Source: Promethearchaeia archaeon
Lineage (GTDB): Archaea; Asgardarchaeota; Lokiarchaeia; Sigyniarchaeales; SOKP01
DNA length: 53,439 nt
NCBI GenBank assembly: GCA_029856235.1
Contig: JAHQWP010000033.1
Span: 1 to 53,439 of the forward strand
Direction: 5' to 3'
The position numbers and the translations under genes are program-made. Below are positions 18,373 to 26,182 of the stretch, piece after piece. The notes beneath the pieces are model-generated. The model was not told the DNA's origin. It did not search any database and saw only the letters and a program-made list of their open reading frames with translations. Each line of letters opens with the position of its first letter. Position 1 is the first letter of the stretch.

Positions 18373-19119
18373 CTATACTAGTAAAATTCTTAAGGGAGTA
18401 TAAGTAGTATCAGGTATGTAAGCTTCTCCATATTGAGAATTTATCTCATTCCCACGTAAAATAGCTGTATCTTCTGCCCATTCAAGAATTCTTTCTAATA
18501 CTTCTTTCTGTGATTTATATACACTATTAAAGATTTCTTTTTTTTTCTGCCAGTATTTTTCGATATCTACTACTATAAAAACTGAACCTTCTACATATTG
18601 GAACTTGCACGATGGGGATTCGTAATAATAAACTCCTAAGGGCGTCCAGTTTCTCTCATAACCTCCATATGCTTTACCCGTTGAACAATGATAGATTGCT
18701 TCTTTTGAGATTAAGGATAAATTCCTATGAACACGGTGAAAATCTGAATAATGAGGTAGTAAGATAATTTGCGGTTTTATATCTCTTATTAAGTTCGTTA
18801 TTTCCGAGATATGTTTGCTATTGACATTTAATTCATCGTATCCTAATTCGATTATCCTGCATTTCAAAGTTGTCTGAATTAATTCAAGTTCTTGCTGTCT
18901 TTGATTTTCTATCTCTGATTTTTGATCGTATCTTGCATATCCACCCAATCCACTTGTTGCTACAACTACGAATAGTTCAGAACCCAAAGCCTGATATTTA
19001 AGTATCGTTCCACCACATGATATTATTTCATCATCTGGGTGACCCGCAAAGACCAATATACGTTTAGGAACTACTACGGGAATATCGTTATCGCTAATAA
19101 TAGAATTGTTATTCTCCAT
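18373..19119 (-). CDS. PIG-L/LmbE-family N-acetyl-sugar deacetylase
   Basis: A zinc-dependent de-N-acetylase of 248 residues. The signature AGHPDDE (residues 25-31) gives the zinc ligands His27 and Asp30 and catalytic Asp29, and a later HxxDxHxxH-like segment (HYSDFHRVH) supplies the third ligand. Relatives deacetylate GlcNAc-phosphatidylinositol in eukaryotes and GlcNAc-inositol or diacetylchitobiose in bacteria and archaea; the substrate here is open. No signal peptide is present, so it is cytoplasmic or at the inner membrane face. It lies 115 bases downstream of the proline-rich gene on the same strand and may share its transcript. Confidence 0.88.
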   Translation of the reverse strand: MENNNSIISDNDIPVVVPKRILVFAGHPDDEIISCGGTILKYQALGSELFVVVATSGLGGYARYDQKSEIENQRQQELELIQTTLKCRIIELGYDELNVNSKHISEITNLIRDIKPQIILLPHYSDFHRVHRNLSLISKEAIYHCSTGKAYGGYERNWTPLGVYYYESPSCKFQYVEGSVFIVVDIEKYWQKKKEIFNSVYKSQKEVLERILEWAEDTAILRGNEINSQYGEAYIPDTTYTPLRILLV

Positions 19120-19234
19120 CTCTATTAAATATCTGATAATTTAAAATAAAAAGTTGTTGAATGAAAAAGTAAAAACTAAGAATTAATTAAATAAAAGACT
19201 AAAAACAATAACAAAAAATATTAAAAGCTGTTCT

Positions 19235-19927
19235 TTAATCTCCTCTCATTATTTTCTTTAAGCGATTCAATTCTTCTAACATTTCGTCGCGTAAAGAACT
19301 CAATCCACCACCAGCTTGAGGTGCCGCTGCTACTGGTGATGTTGTAGGCGCGCCAGGTGGTCTTGCAGGAATACCTGTAGCAGGAGCTGCAGGTGGAGTT
19401 GGTCTTTTAGCAAATGATGGTGTTTGAACCACTCCCTTATTTGGTGCTTGAGGAGGACCACTTCCAGCAGTAGGAGGCAATTTTGGTGCGGGTGGTAAAT
19501 TAGAGCGTTTAGGGGGTCCACCTGTAACTGGTGCCTTAGGAGGTGCTCCACTTGCAGGTCTTTTTGGAGGGCCGCCTCCAGGTGATTTAGGAGGGCCACC
19601 AACCCTAGGTGAAGCGCTCGCTGTAGCAGTTGGTGGTGCTTGTTGTGCAGCTCCAGTGCCACCACTTAGTAAATTAAACAAAGTACTGGCGGCGGCAGTT
19701 TTTGCTTGTCCCCCAGAAGGACCTACGACTTTTTTAGAGGATGTGCTAACAGTTTTTAATTCTGGTTCAATAGAGACATCTTTCAAATCTTTCAAGGCTT
19801 TGTTTAAAGATTTTTTAAAATCGTTAATCCCTTTTACAGTTTCTTCTAAATCGTCAGAAAGGGATGTTAAACCTTTTTTCATAAAGTTTACGACTCTCTC
19901 CATCTTCTTATATTCTTTCGAAACCAA
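19235..19927 (-). CDS. Proline/glycine/alanine-rich protein with helical ends
   Basis: A 230-residue protein in three parts. Residues 1-50 are a charged coiled-coil-like helix. Residues 68-207 are low-complexity Pro/Gly/Ala with repeated GPPK/GPPQ/APPK units (about 111-114, 119-122, 128-131, 137-140, 157-160) and PPAP-type runs. Residues 208-230 form an amphipathic helix (SSLRDEMLEELNRLKKIM). The codons are much richer in G+C than flanking genes because of the composition. I know no family for it. The layout of oligomerising helix, polyproline arm and terminal helix recalls eukaryotic VASP/WASP-type actin regulators, where polyproline binds profilin. That is analogy, strengthened only by the actin gene 2 kb away. 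The start is given as TTG (19927); the ATG at residue 9 is an alternative. Confidence 0.75.
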   Translation of the reverse strand: MVSKEYKKMERVVNFMKKGLTSLSDDLEETVKGINDFKKSLNKALKDLKDVSIEPELKTVSTSSKKVVGPSGGQAKTAAASTLFNLLSGGTGAAQQAPPTATASASPRVGGPPKSPGGGPPKRPASGAPPKAPVTGGPPKRSNLPPAPKLPPTAGSGPPQAPNKGVVQTPSFAKRPTPPAAPATGIPARPPGAPTTSPVAAAPQAGGGLSSLRDEMLEELNRLKKIMRGD

Positions 19928-20194
19928 CTTCCTATCAATTCCTCTAATTTTTTTTATTTTTTTATGGAATAATATACAGTTATAGTAGTAATTGTATTAT
20001 ATTAATTTATATTTTTATTTTTATTTTTTTATAGTACTTATATCGCATCTTAGTTTTCACCCTAACTAAATTAGTTCTTTACAAGTCACAATTTCTTCGA
20101 AAAAAAAATACAATTAAAAATACCAAATCTAATATAATTATATATCATATTTCATTTGTATCTTTAATAATTAGTTTACAATATTAATAGGTGT

Positions 20195-20467
20195 ATGATT
20201 ATTCCAAAGAGAGAACTCTTCATCAAGCGTGTGTATGAAATAGTAAACGAATTGAAAATTCCTTTAATCGATGAAAGGGTATATGAAAAAGCTAACTTTA
20301 GTACTGGCTCAGCTGTAGCGAATGTAGTATTTAAGTTCGAAGAGGATGAATCAGTAATAAGGGGTTTTTTAGGTTTAGCTGAATACTTTCATACTGTCGT
20401 AATAAAGGTTAAAGATCAATTTTATATCCCTCATGCAACGATCCTTTTTAAATTGCTCAGTTCGTAA
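20195..20467 (+). CDS. Small hypothetical protein
   Basis: A 90-residue soluble protein opening with MIIPKRELFIKRVYEIVNEL. It appears alpha/beta with a helical start and two hydrophobic strands near FHTVVIKV and FYIPHATILF. I recognise no family and see no cofactor motif. An AGGTG immediately before the ATG is too close for a normal SD site, so the start may be leaderless. It is divergent from the proline-rich gene across an AT-rich 267-base gap containing long A and T runs that could hold both promoters. A T-run follows the stop, suggesting a single-gene transcript. Confidence 0.6.
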   Translation: MIIPKRELFIKRVYEIVNELKIPLIDERVYEKANFSTGSAVANVVFKFEEDESVIRGFLGLAEYFHTVVIKVKDQFYIPHATILFKLLSS

Positions 20468-20474
20468 ATTTCTA

Positions 20475-20482
20475 TTTTTTTT
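20475..20482 (+). terminator. Poly-T terminator
   Basis: Eight T residues lie 8 bases after the small protein's stop, followed by further T-rich blocks. This is consistent with archaeal intrinsic termination. Confidence 0.4.
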
Positions 20483-20736
20483 ACTTTTCTTTTATAACAT
20501 ATAGAGGTACGAATTCCTCAATGAGTTTCATTTTTTATATACAAAAAGCATAAGCGCTAATTTAAAAAAAGATGTTTTCAATCTACATAAGCATAATTAA
20601 ATAAAACTCTTCTCTCTTAGTTTGACTTTCAGTGAAAAATTCATCTGCCTTAAATTCACTTAAGAATAAAAATACGAACTCGATTCTAGAGTTAGTAACT
20701 TTTTTTATTGAAAAAGATGGATAAAGTATTAGGAAA

Positions 20737-22251
20737 ATGGGATTTCAAGAATTTAAAATAGACTATCTTAAAACTACTATTCCTGAAAATAAAGTGAGTA
20801 AGCTCAAGACGATTGGAAGTATTATTGATAAAGATAGCTTGAGTTTTTTTGCTACGCAATATAAAAACGAATCAGATGGTAAAGTAAGAGCAGCGATTAT
20901 CAATGTTGTCTCGAAAAATTTACCTGAAATTTCAGCTCCATTGTTAATTAAAGCTCTTACAGACAATTTTTTAATATCCAGAAAATCAGCAGTATTAGCG
21001 CTTGGAAAAATTAAACCCCTTTCTGCTTTAAAACCGTTATTAAACATGCTTAGTAACCCCTCTTTAGAAATTAGAGAAGACGTGATTAGATCAATCGTGA
21101 ATATAGGAAAGCTAGGAGATATAAGTGGGATTAGTATTCATTTTGATGCAGGTAATATTCATGTTAAAAGATCAGTTCCAATTATCCTGGGTAGAATTCA
21201 AAGCGAAGACTCAACAAATTATTTAAAAGAATTACTTCATAAAAGCGATCCTGAAGTTAGACTTAATACTGTTAAAGCTTTAGAAAAAGTAATTCAATTA
21301 AAGGACGCAAGAATAATAATCAATTTACTGGAAGATGTTGATAATGATGTTAAAAAGGCTAGTATTAAAGCTTTAGGTGTAATTAAAAGTAAACGCGCGA
21401 TTGGTCCACTCTTAAAGTTATTAAAAAATAAAGATGAAGACATTCGTAATTTATCTGTTCAATCACTAAAGCAGATATTTGGTTTGCTTGATTCCTATGA
21501 AAAAATTTATGAAAGTGCAAACAGCAGGAACATGATTGAGAGAAAAGAAGCAATAAAGTTATTAGGTCTGATTAAAGATCAGAAATCTATTGACTATATG
21601 ATTAAATCATTCAAGAGTAGCGATAATAAAATCAGAAAATTAGCTTATAATTCGCTCATTCAGATCTCTAATGATAGGGTTCCAATTCAGGTTCTTGAAG
21701 GCCTTAACTCTAAAGAATGGAAAATAAGGAGTTTCTGTGCAAAATTAGTAGGAAAGTTAGGAAATGAACAAGAAATTTCCATATTATTAACTCTCTTAAG
21801 TGATCCTGATAATAGAGTGCGAGATATCGCTATTGAGGCTTTGTCCAAAATAAGCAATCAAACATACATTAATGAAGTAAAAACACTTTTAGATTCTACG
21901 AATTGGAAAACTAAACGAGCAGCTGTAAAGCTATTAATTAAATTAGGGGGCGAGGATAGCCTAGAGGTTCTGTTACCTTTAATTAACGATGATGATATAT
22001 ATATAAAAAGTTGGATTGCTTTAGCATTGGGAAAATTCGAAAACATTAGCGACATTACCCCATTCATAGAGATGCTTAAAGACGGCGATCCAAAGATTAG
22101 AATTGCTTCTGCAAAAGCTCTAAGTCAAATAGGAAACAAAGAAGCGTTGGAACCTTTAGCAAGGTCATTATGGGATGACGATTGGAGTGTAAGAAAGGAA
22201 GTGGAAAATGCTCTAAATAAAATAGATTCTGATTGGTTAAAATCTCTATAG
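20737..22251 (+). CDS. HEAT-repeat scaffold protein
   Basis: A 504-residue protein made almost entirely of HEAT repeats of about 31 residues, roughly 15 units. Recurring motifs are IRKLAYNSL, VRLNTVKALEKV, VKKASIKALGVIKS, VRDIAIEALSKISN, IRIASAKALSQIGN and VRKEVENALNKI. Each unit has the Asp/Asn-x-x-V/I-R/K and A-L pattern of PBS-lyase-type HEATs. Such superhelices bind other proteins and lack enzymatic residues. No signal peptide or membrane segment is present. The single ATG start has an AGGAAA just upstream. The 269-base upstream gap is AT-rich without a recognisable gene. The partner is unknown. Repeat proteins of this kind are common in Asgard archaea, so context gives little. Confidence 0.88.
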   Translation: MGFQEFKIDYLKTTIPENKVSKLKTIGSIIDKDSLSFFATQYKNESDGKVRAAIINVVSKNLPEISAPLLIKALTDNFLISRKSAVLALGKIKPLSALKPLLNMLSNPSLEIREDVIRSIVNIGKLGDISGISIHFDAGNIHVKRSVPIILGRIQSEDSTNYLKELLHKSDPEVRLNTVKALEKVIQLKDARIIINLLEDVDNDVKKASIKALGVIKSKRAIGPLLKLLKNKDEDIRNLSVQSLKQIFGLLDSYEKIYESANSRNMIERKEAIKLLGLIKDQKSIDYMIKSFKSSDNKIRKLAYNSLIQISNDRVPIQVLEGLNSKEWKIRSFCAKLVGKLGNEQEISILLTLLSDPDNRVRDIAIEALSKISNQTYINEVKTLLDSTNWKTKRAAVKLLIKLGGEDSLEVLLPLINDDDIYIKSWIALALGKFENISDITPFIEMLKDGDPKIRIASAKALSQIGNKEALEPLARSLWDDDWSVRKEVENALNKIDSDWLKSL

Positions 22252-22389
22252 ATTTATTTGTAATTTTTCATACTTTTACATTTTTGGCTAAGAATCAATT
22301 ATTAAGGAGGATTTTTATACCTAAATTCCCATATTATAGAATAACTAAGATTTATACGATAAATATTACTCAATTTAGGGTTGAAAATT

Positions 22390-24810
22390 ATGAATAAAAA
22401 CACAAAAAATAAGCAAATAGTATTGATTGTTTTAGCAGTTTTCCTTACAACATTTAATTTGAGTGGACTATTTTCACCAGTTAAAGCAGGACCAGATATT
22501 CCTGAAGAACACAATAATAACGGCTGGCATTGGGGAATAGATATTGGTGATGAATTATATTGGGAAGTAGAAGTAGTAATTACAAACTATTCGAGTGGAG
22601 ACGTTACCATGATGTTTAAAGACATCTGGATTTACAACATAACTTCAATTGAAAATGTTACATTTGATTGGTTAGGAGTAAACGAATTTTCTCAAGTTAA
22701 CGCAACGCAATGCTACCATAATATTACCGAAGGAGTCATAGTTCCTTATGGACCATCGTCAGAATTTATATCATTTGGATATAATAATTCAGATAGTATA
22801 CAACACAAGGTTCGCGCAGGGATGAGTGCAGCTCCACAAATCCTTCCAATTAACGGTTCTAGTTTTGATGTTGGCGTTTTAGCTGATATCCTCAACGAGT
22901 CTTTTTATGGTCCTCTTTCTATGCACGGTTATAACCAATTCAGTAGTTATTCTTCAAACATTGGAGATAATAGTATTTCATTTTTTAACTCAACTGATAA
23001 CTATTACATGTATTTGGAATATAATCCAACTGACGGTGTAGCGGAATATGCAGAAGCGTACATAAGAGTTACTATGGGAGATTTAATGTTAATTAATGTG
23101 ACAATGCAAAGAGTAATGGATTATGATATAACTGACGAAATAGAGTGGGGCGTTAATATAGGAGATACCTTTTTTTACGATTGGACTGAAGGTGGTATGG
23201 GTAGCTATTACGATATCAAAATAGAAATCGTAGATTTTATAGAAAGAGAACTTCCAAAATCGAATAATGCGTTTATGGAGGGAGATATTAACATGGTTTT
23301 TCAAGCAGTTGTTGCTAACTTGTCGGTCTGGGACGGGATTGAATATGAAATTGAAGAGGATAATATGCCTATAGGGATGGCTAATAATTTCTACTTCCAA
23401 TATTTCGATGAAAATTTTTCACCGGAATTTAATTTTGTAATTCCTAGTAACACATTGAAGGAAGATATAGAGTACATGTGGAATCTGGATTCTCTCAGGA
23501 TTTGGGACGCACCATTTGATGAGATTCAAATTATTGAGAATGGGAACTTTGATTTTATGCTAAGAAATTCTTCTGATAACTTTAAAGTAGAAATGACGAT
23601 CGATAAATCAACAGGAATAACACAATCGTTTATGATTCACGAATCTGGTGACATTCAGTTATACTACGAGATAAAAGATATGACTCTCGTCGAGTGGAAC
23701 GTAAATATTGGAGATATCATCTATTACAAGCAAAATACTCACGATGGAGAGATGTACAGGAGGGCAATTATCGCATTCACAGACGGCGAATTCATCAATT
23801 TGACTCAATGGGAGGTGGATAGCGGTGGAGCCTTCACGAAAATCCCGGGTCAACCGGAGTTACAATTCTTTAAGGCAATGATTGCAGAATTTGAAGAATT
23901 TGACGAAGACACAGGGACTTGGCAAGATATGGGAGACGATCTTTTCCTCGAAGCGAATACATATTGGCCAATATCTCCAGCGGCTATGTTTGGTAGCGGT
24001 TCTCCTCCATTATTCGTACCGATAGGGTTTACAGGAGTAGATCTTGCCAATGTCTTAGCATTGCTCAGTAGTGTATTTGATGAGTCGACTTTTAACGAGG
24101 ATCACATAATTCTTCGAAATTCGACACTTGACAGGCAATTAGACACTTACATTGATGTAACCACGGGGGCTATAACATTTATGGGAGGGTGGATGAATAT
24201 GCCAGGTGGAGACGACACAACTTGGACGTACATGACTTTTTATCCAATGCATAACGAAACGCTTCTCTCTGGAACCAACAATATACAAGTCCCTAATGAA
24301 GCTATAAGCGAAATTTCGATTTCAAACATTATAGCGATTACGAATAATACAGGTGTAGAGTTGGTTACTGCCCTTTTAGACATGAATCCTATAAACACAA
24401 CCCTCACTAATGGAACAGTACTCTACTACAACGATCTTCTAATTACCAATATGACGGGACTAGAGAACTTAACTTTTTACCTCAAATTTGATGGATCATT
24501 CGATCTAGACAACTATAATCTGACCTTTTGGGTGTGGAACATGAGTGGTAACAATCAATGGGAAGCAGCTCCTTCATCAGCAGCAAGTTGGTTTATATAT
24601 GATTACGATGACAATTCACTGACAATGAACTTCCCTATTAGCGGTAGTTCAGGAACCTTATCTATCTTCATGGCAATCTCATATATATATATTGGCCCTC
24701 CTGTTGATGACGCAATTCCCGGATTTTCGTTGTTAACGACCTTTGGCTTTCTTATACTAGGTTTAATTGGTTTAGTAATGATCCACTACAAAAAAATTAA
24801 GAAATTATAA
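22390..24810 (+). CDS. Large surface protein with signal peptide and PGF-type C-terminal anchor
   Basis: An 806-residue exported protein. A basic start and hydrophobic stretch (KQIVLIVLAVFLTTF) form a signal peptide. The C-terminus IPGFSLLTTFGFLILGLIGLVMIHYKKIKK is a PGF-type sorting signal: PGF, one hydrophobic helix, then a basic tail, which in archaea is processed by an archaeosortase. Between them the sequence is beta-rich and acidic with many N-x-S/T glycosylation sequons. A motif W-x-V/I-x-IGD-x2-Y/F-Y recurs near residues 48, 253 and 436, marking three related domains of about 190 residues. I chose the ATG at 22390 over the TTG at 22381 because it gives a normal signal peptide. Function beyond cell-surface display is unknown. 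Confidence 0.82.
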   Translation: MNKNTKNKQIVLIVLAVFLTTFNLSGLFSPVKAGPDIPEEHNNNGWHWGIDIGDELYWEVEVVITNYSSGDVTMMFKDIWIYNITSIENVTFDWLGVNEFSQVNATQCYHNITEGVIVPYGPSSEFISFGYNNSDSIQHKVRAGMSAAPQILPINGSSFDVGVLADILNESFYGPLSMHGYNQFSSYSSNIGDNSISFFNSTDNYYMYLEYNPTDGVAEYAEAYIRVTMGDLMLINVTMQRVMDYDITDEIEWGVNIGDTFFYDWTEGGMGSYYDIKIEIVDFIERELPKSNNAFMEGDINMVFQAVVANLSVWDGIEYEIEEDNMPIGMANNFYFQYFDENFSPEFNFVIPSNTLKEDIEYMWNLDSLRIWDAPFDEIQIIENGNFDFMLRNSSDNFKVEMTIDKSTGITQSFMIHESGDIQLYYEIKDMTLVEWNVNIGDIIYYKQNTHDGEMYRRAIIAFTDGEFINLTQWEVDSGGAFTKIPGQPELQFFKAMIAEFEEFDEDTGTWQDMGDDLFLEANTYWPISPAAMFGSGSPPLFVPIGFTGVDLANVLALLSSVFDESTFNEDHIILRNSTLDRQLDTYIDVTTGAITFMGGWMNMPGGDDTTWTYMTFYPMHNETLLSGTNNIQVPNEAISEISISNIIAITNNTGVELVTALLDMNPINTTLTNGTVLYYNDLLITNMTGLENLTFYLKFDGSFDLDNYNLTFWVWNMSGNNQWEAAPSSAASWFIYDYDDNSLTMNFPISGSSGTLSIFMAISYIYIGPPVDDAIPGFSLLTTFGFLILGLIGLVMIHYKKIKKL

Positions 24811-24822
24811 CTTGAAAATCAA

Positions 24823-24832
24823 TTTTTTTTTT
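24823..24832 (+). terminator. Poly-T terminator
   Basis: Ten T residues lie 12 bases after the surface-protein stop and are followed by more T-rich DNA. No hairpin precedes them. Confidence 0.5.
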
Positions 24833-25048
24833 ACTATTTTCTTTTAGGTGCAACTAATTCCGTTTAAAATAATTCATGTTACTTCCTCCGTTTTTATAAA
24901 AAGAATTAATATTATTAATAGAATTTTAATTTCTAAATTATTAATTAAAAGATATATAGGAACTTTTAAATAAGTTAAAGCCTTCTTAAATATTAACGAG
25001 AATGAATGAAAAATTAACTTTAGATTCATCTGATGATGATGATGACAT

Positions 25049-25603
25049 ATGGAAGCTCGAGATTCTAAAGGTAAAATCATTAAAGAAACCTTTCCGTCTG
25101 AAATGGTTTCCATTGTGGGCGACATCCTTGCGGGAATCGTGCTTTCTCTTTTAATTGTCTCATTTGAGAGCTTTCTTTTATTAATTCTAATTATACCAGC
25201 CTTACTATCTCTTAGGGGAAATTTAAGTGGCCCCTTTATTGCTCGTACTTCGCGAGATTTTATTATCGGTGAATTTAATAAGAAATCGTGGTTTGAAAAT
25301 GTTCTAGCTACCCTTTCTCTGTCGTTATTAACTGCGTTAGCTATTGGAGTTTTTAGTATCCTTATTAACTTCTTGTTAATAAGGCTCTACATTTTTCACA
25401 TGGGGCTGTTAATCGTGATTCCTGTTATTTCTATAGTGTTAACTTTATCGATATCAATTCCGTGCTCCACATTCTTGAATTTTTTAGCATTCAAGCGAGG
25501 ATTAGACCCAAATAATGTTGTAAATCCCGTGATGACCGCGATTGACGACTTTTTTACGGTAATTTGTTTCTATCTAACAATAATTATGTTGGGGGTACCT
25601 TAG
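25049..25603 (+). CDS. MgtE/SLC41-like divalent cation transporter, first half
   Basis: A 184-residue membrane protein matching one MgtE-type transmembrane domain. The hallmark segment is PALLSLRGNLSGPFIARTSR after the second helix, and a Pro/Asp-containing end reads NPVMTAIDDFFTV. About five helices are present. In full-length MgtE/SLC41 this module forms the Mg2+ pore; archaea often encode two half-size copies side by side, as here. It would pair with the next gene to form a complete transporter in the membrane. The in-frame stop at 25043 fixes the ATG at 25049 as the earliest start. The soluble CBS regulatory region of bacterial MgtE is absent; control may come from the PhoU/TrkA-C protein downstream. 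Confidence 0.82.
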   Translation: MEARDSKGKIIKETFPSEMVSIVGDILAGIVLSLLIVSFESFLLLILIIPALLSLRGNLSGPFIARTSRDFIIGEFNKKSWFENVLATLSLSLLTALAIGVFSILINFLLIRLYIFHMGLLIVIPVISIVLTLSISIPCSTFLNFLAFKRGLDPNNVVNPVMTAIDDFFTVICFYLTIIMLGVP

Positions 25604-25605
25604 AA

Positions 25606-26157
25606 GTGGATTATTTTAAAAAGATCTTCAAAGAATCGATAATTGTTGTTTTAATTAGTTCTATAATGGGACTCTTTTCTGGAACGCTTTTATCTAATAG
25701 TGAACGAGTTTTATCTAGTTTCCCCATTATTTTACTTGTATTGCCTTCTCTAAATTCTTTAATAGGCGATATATCAACTGTTTTAGTGTCTCGACTTACA
25801 TCTCACCTTTATATAGGAACCTTATCTCCTAAAATTCAGCCTTCGGAACGATTAAAACAAGATTTTTATGGGTTGCTGATAACAATTTTATTAAGCTTAG
25901 TTGCATTAATAAGCCTAGGATACTTACTGGGAAGTGTAACTGGAATAGAAATCGTTAATCCTTTGTTGATTATATCAATTATAATTGTTACTATTTTGAT
26001 TCTATTTGGGCTTATGTTTGTGTTTTTATTTATGGGTTCCATATTAATTTTTAGGAAAGGGAAAGACCCTAATAATTTTTTAATTCCAATGGTAACATCT
26101 TTAGCAGATTTCTTAACCCCATTATTTATTATAATCTTAATCCAATTATTTATTTAA
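25606..26157 (+). CDS. MgtE/SLC41-like divalent cation transporter, second half
   Basis: A 183-residue partner of the preceding gene. It repeats the same module: PSLNSLIGDISTVLVSRLTSHLYIG is the counterpart of the Gly-Asn-rich pore segment, and NNFLIPMVTSLADFLTP is the counterpart of the C-terminal motif. About five hydrophobic helices are present. The start is GTG at 25606, two bases after the upstream stop, because GGGGGT at 25591-25596 is well placed and the resulting MDYFKKIFKES resembles the family N-terminus. A TTG further upstream (25564) would add 14 unlikely residues. Tight spacing implies translational coupling with the first half and a two-subunit transporter. Specificity for Mg2+ rather than another divalent ion is inferred from family only. 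Confidence 0.8.
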   Translation: MDYFKKIFKESIIVVLISSIMGLFSGTLLSNSERVLSSFPIILLVLPSLNSLIGDISTVLVSRLTSHLYIGTLSPKIQPSERLKQDFYGLLITILLSLVALISLGYLLGSVTGIEIVNPLLIISIIIVTILILFGLMFVFLFMGSILIFRKGKDPNNFLIPMVTSLADFLTPLFIIILIQLFI

Positions 26158-26182
26158 GTAATCAAACGAGAGTGAGAAAATA

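Noticed and set aside
19330-19665. 111-codon minus-strand ORF, rich in His, Leu and Gln
   Set aside because: It is the shifted frame of the proline-rich gene's low-complexity region, not an independent gene.
20505-20520. Partial palindrome GAGG...CCTC
   Set aside because: Only four-base arms with a long loop; no tRNA or terminator structure.
25002-25151. Out-of-frame ATG with a five-Asp run ahead of the first MgtE-like gene
   Set aside because: The frame stops after about 50 codons without family similarity, and the repeated GAT codons explain the acidic run. A frameshifted N-terminus was considered, but the ATG at 25049 gives an adequate start.
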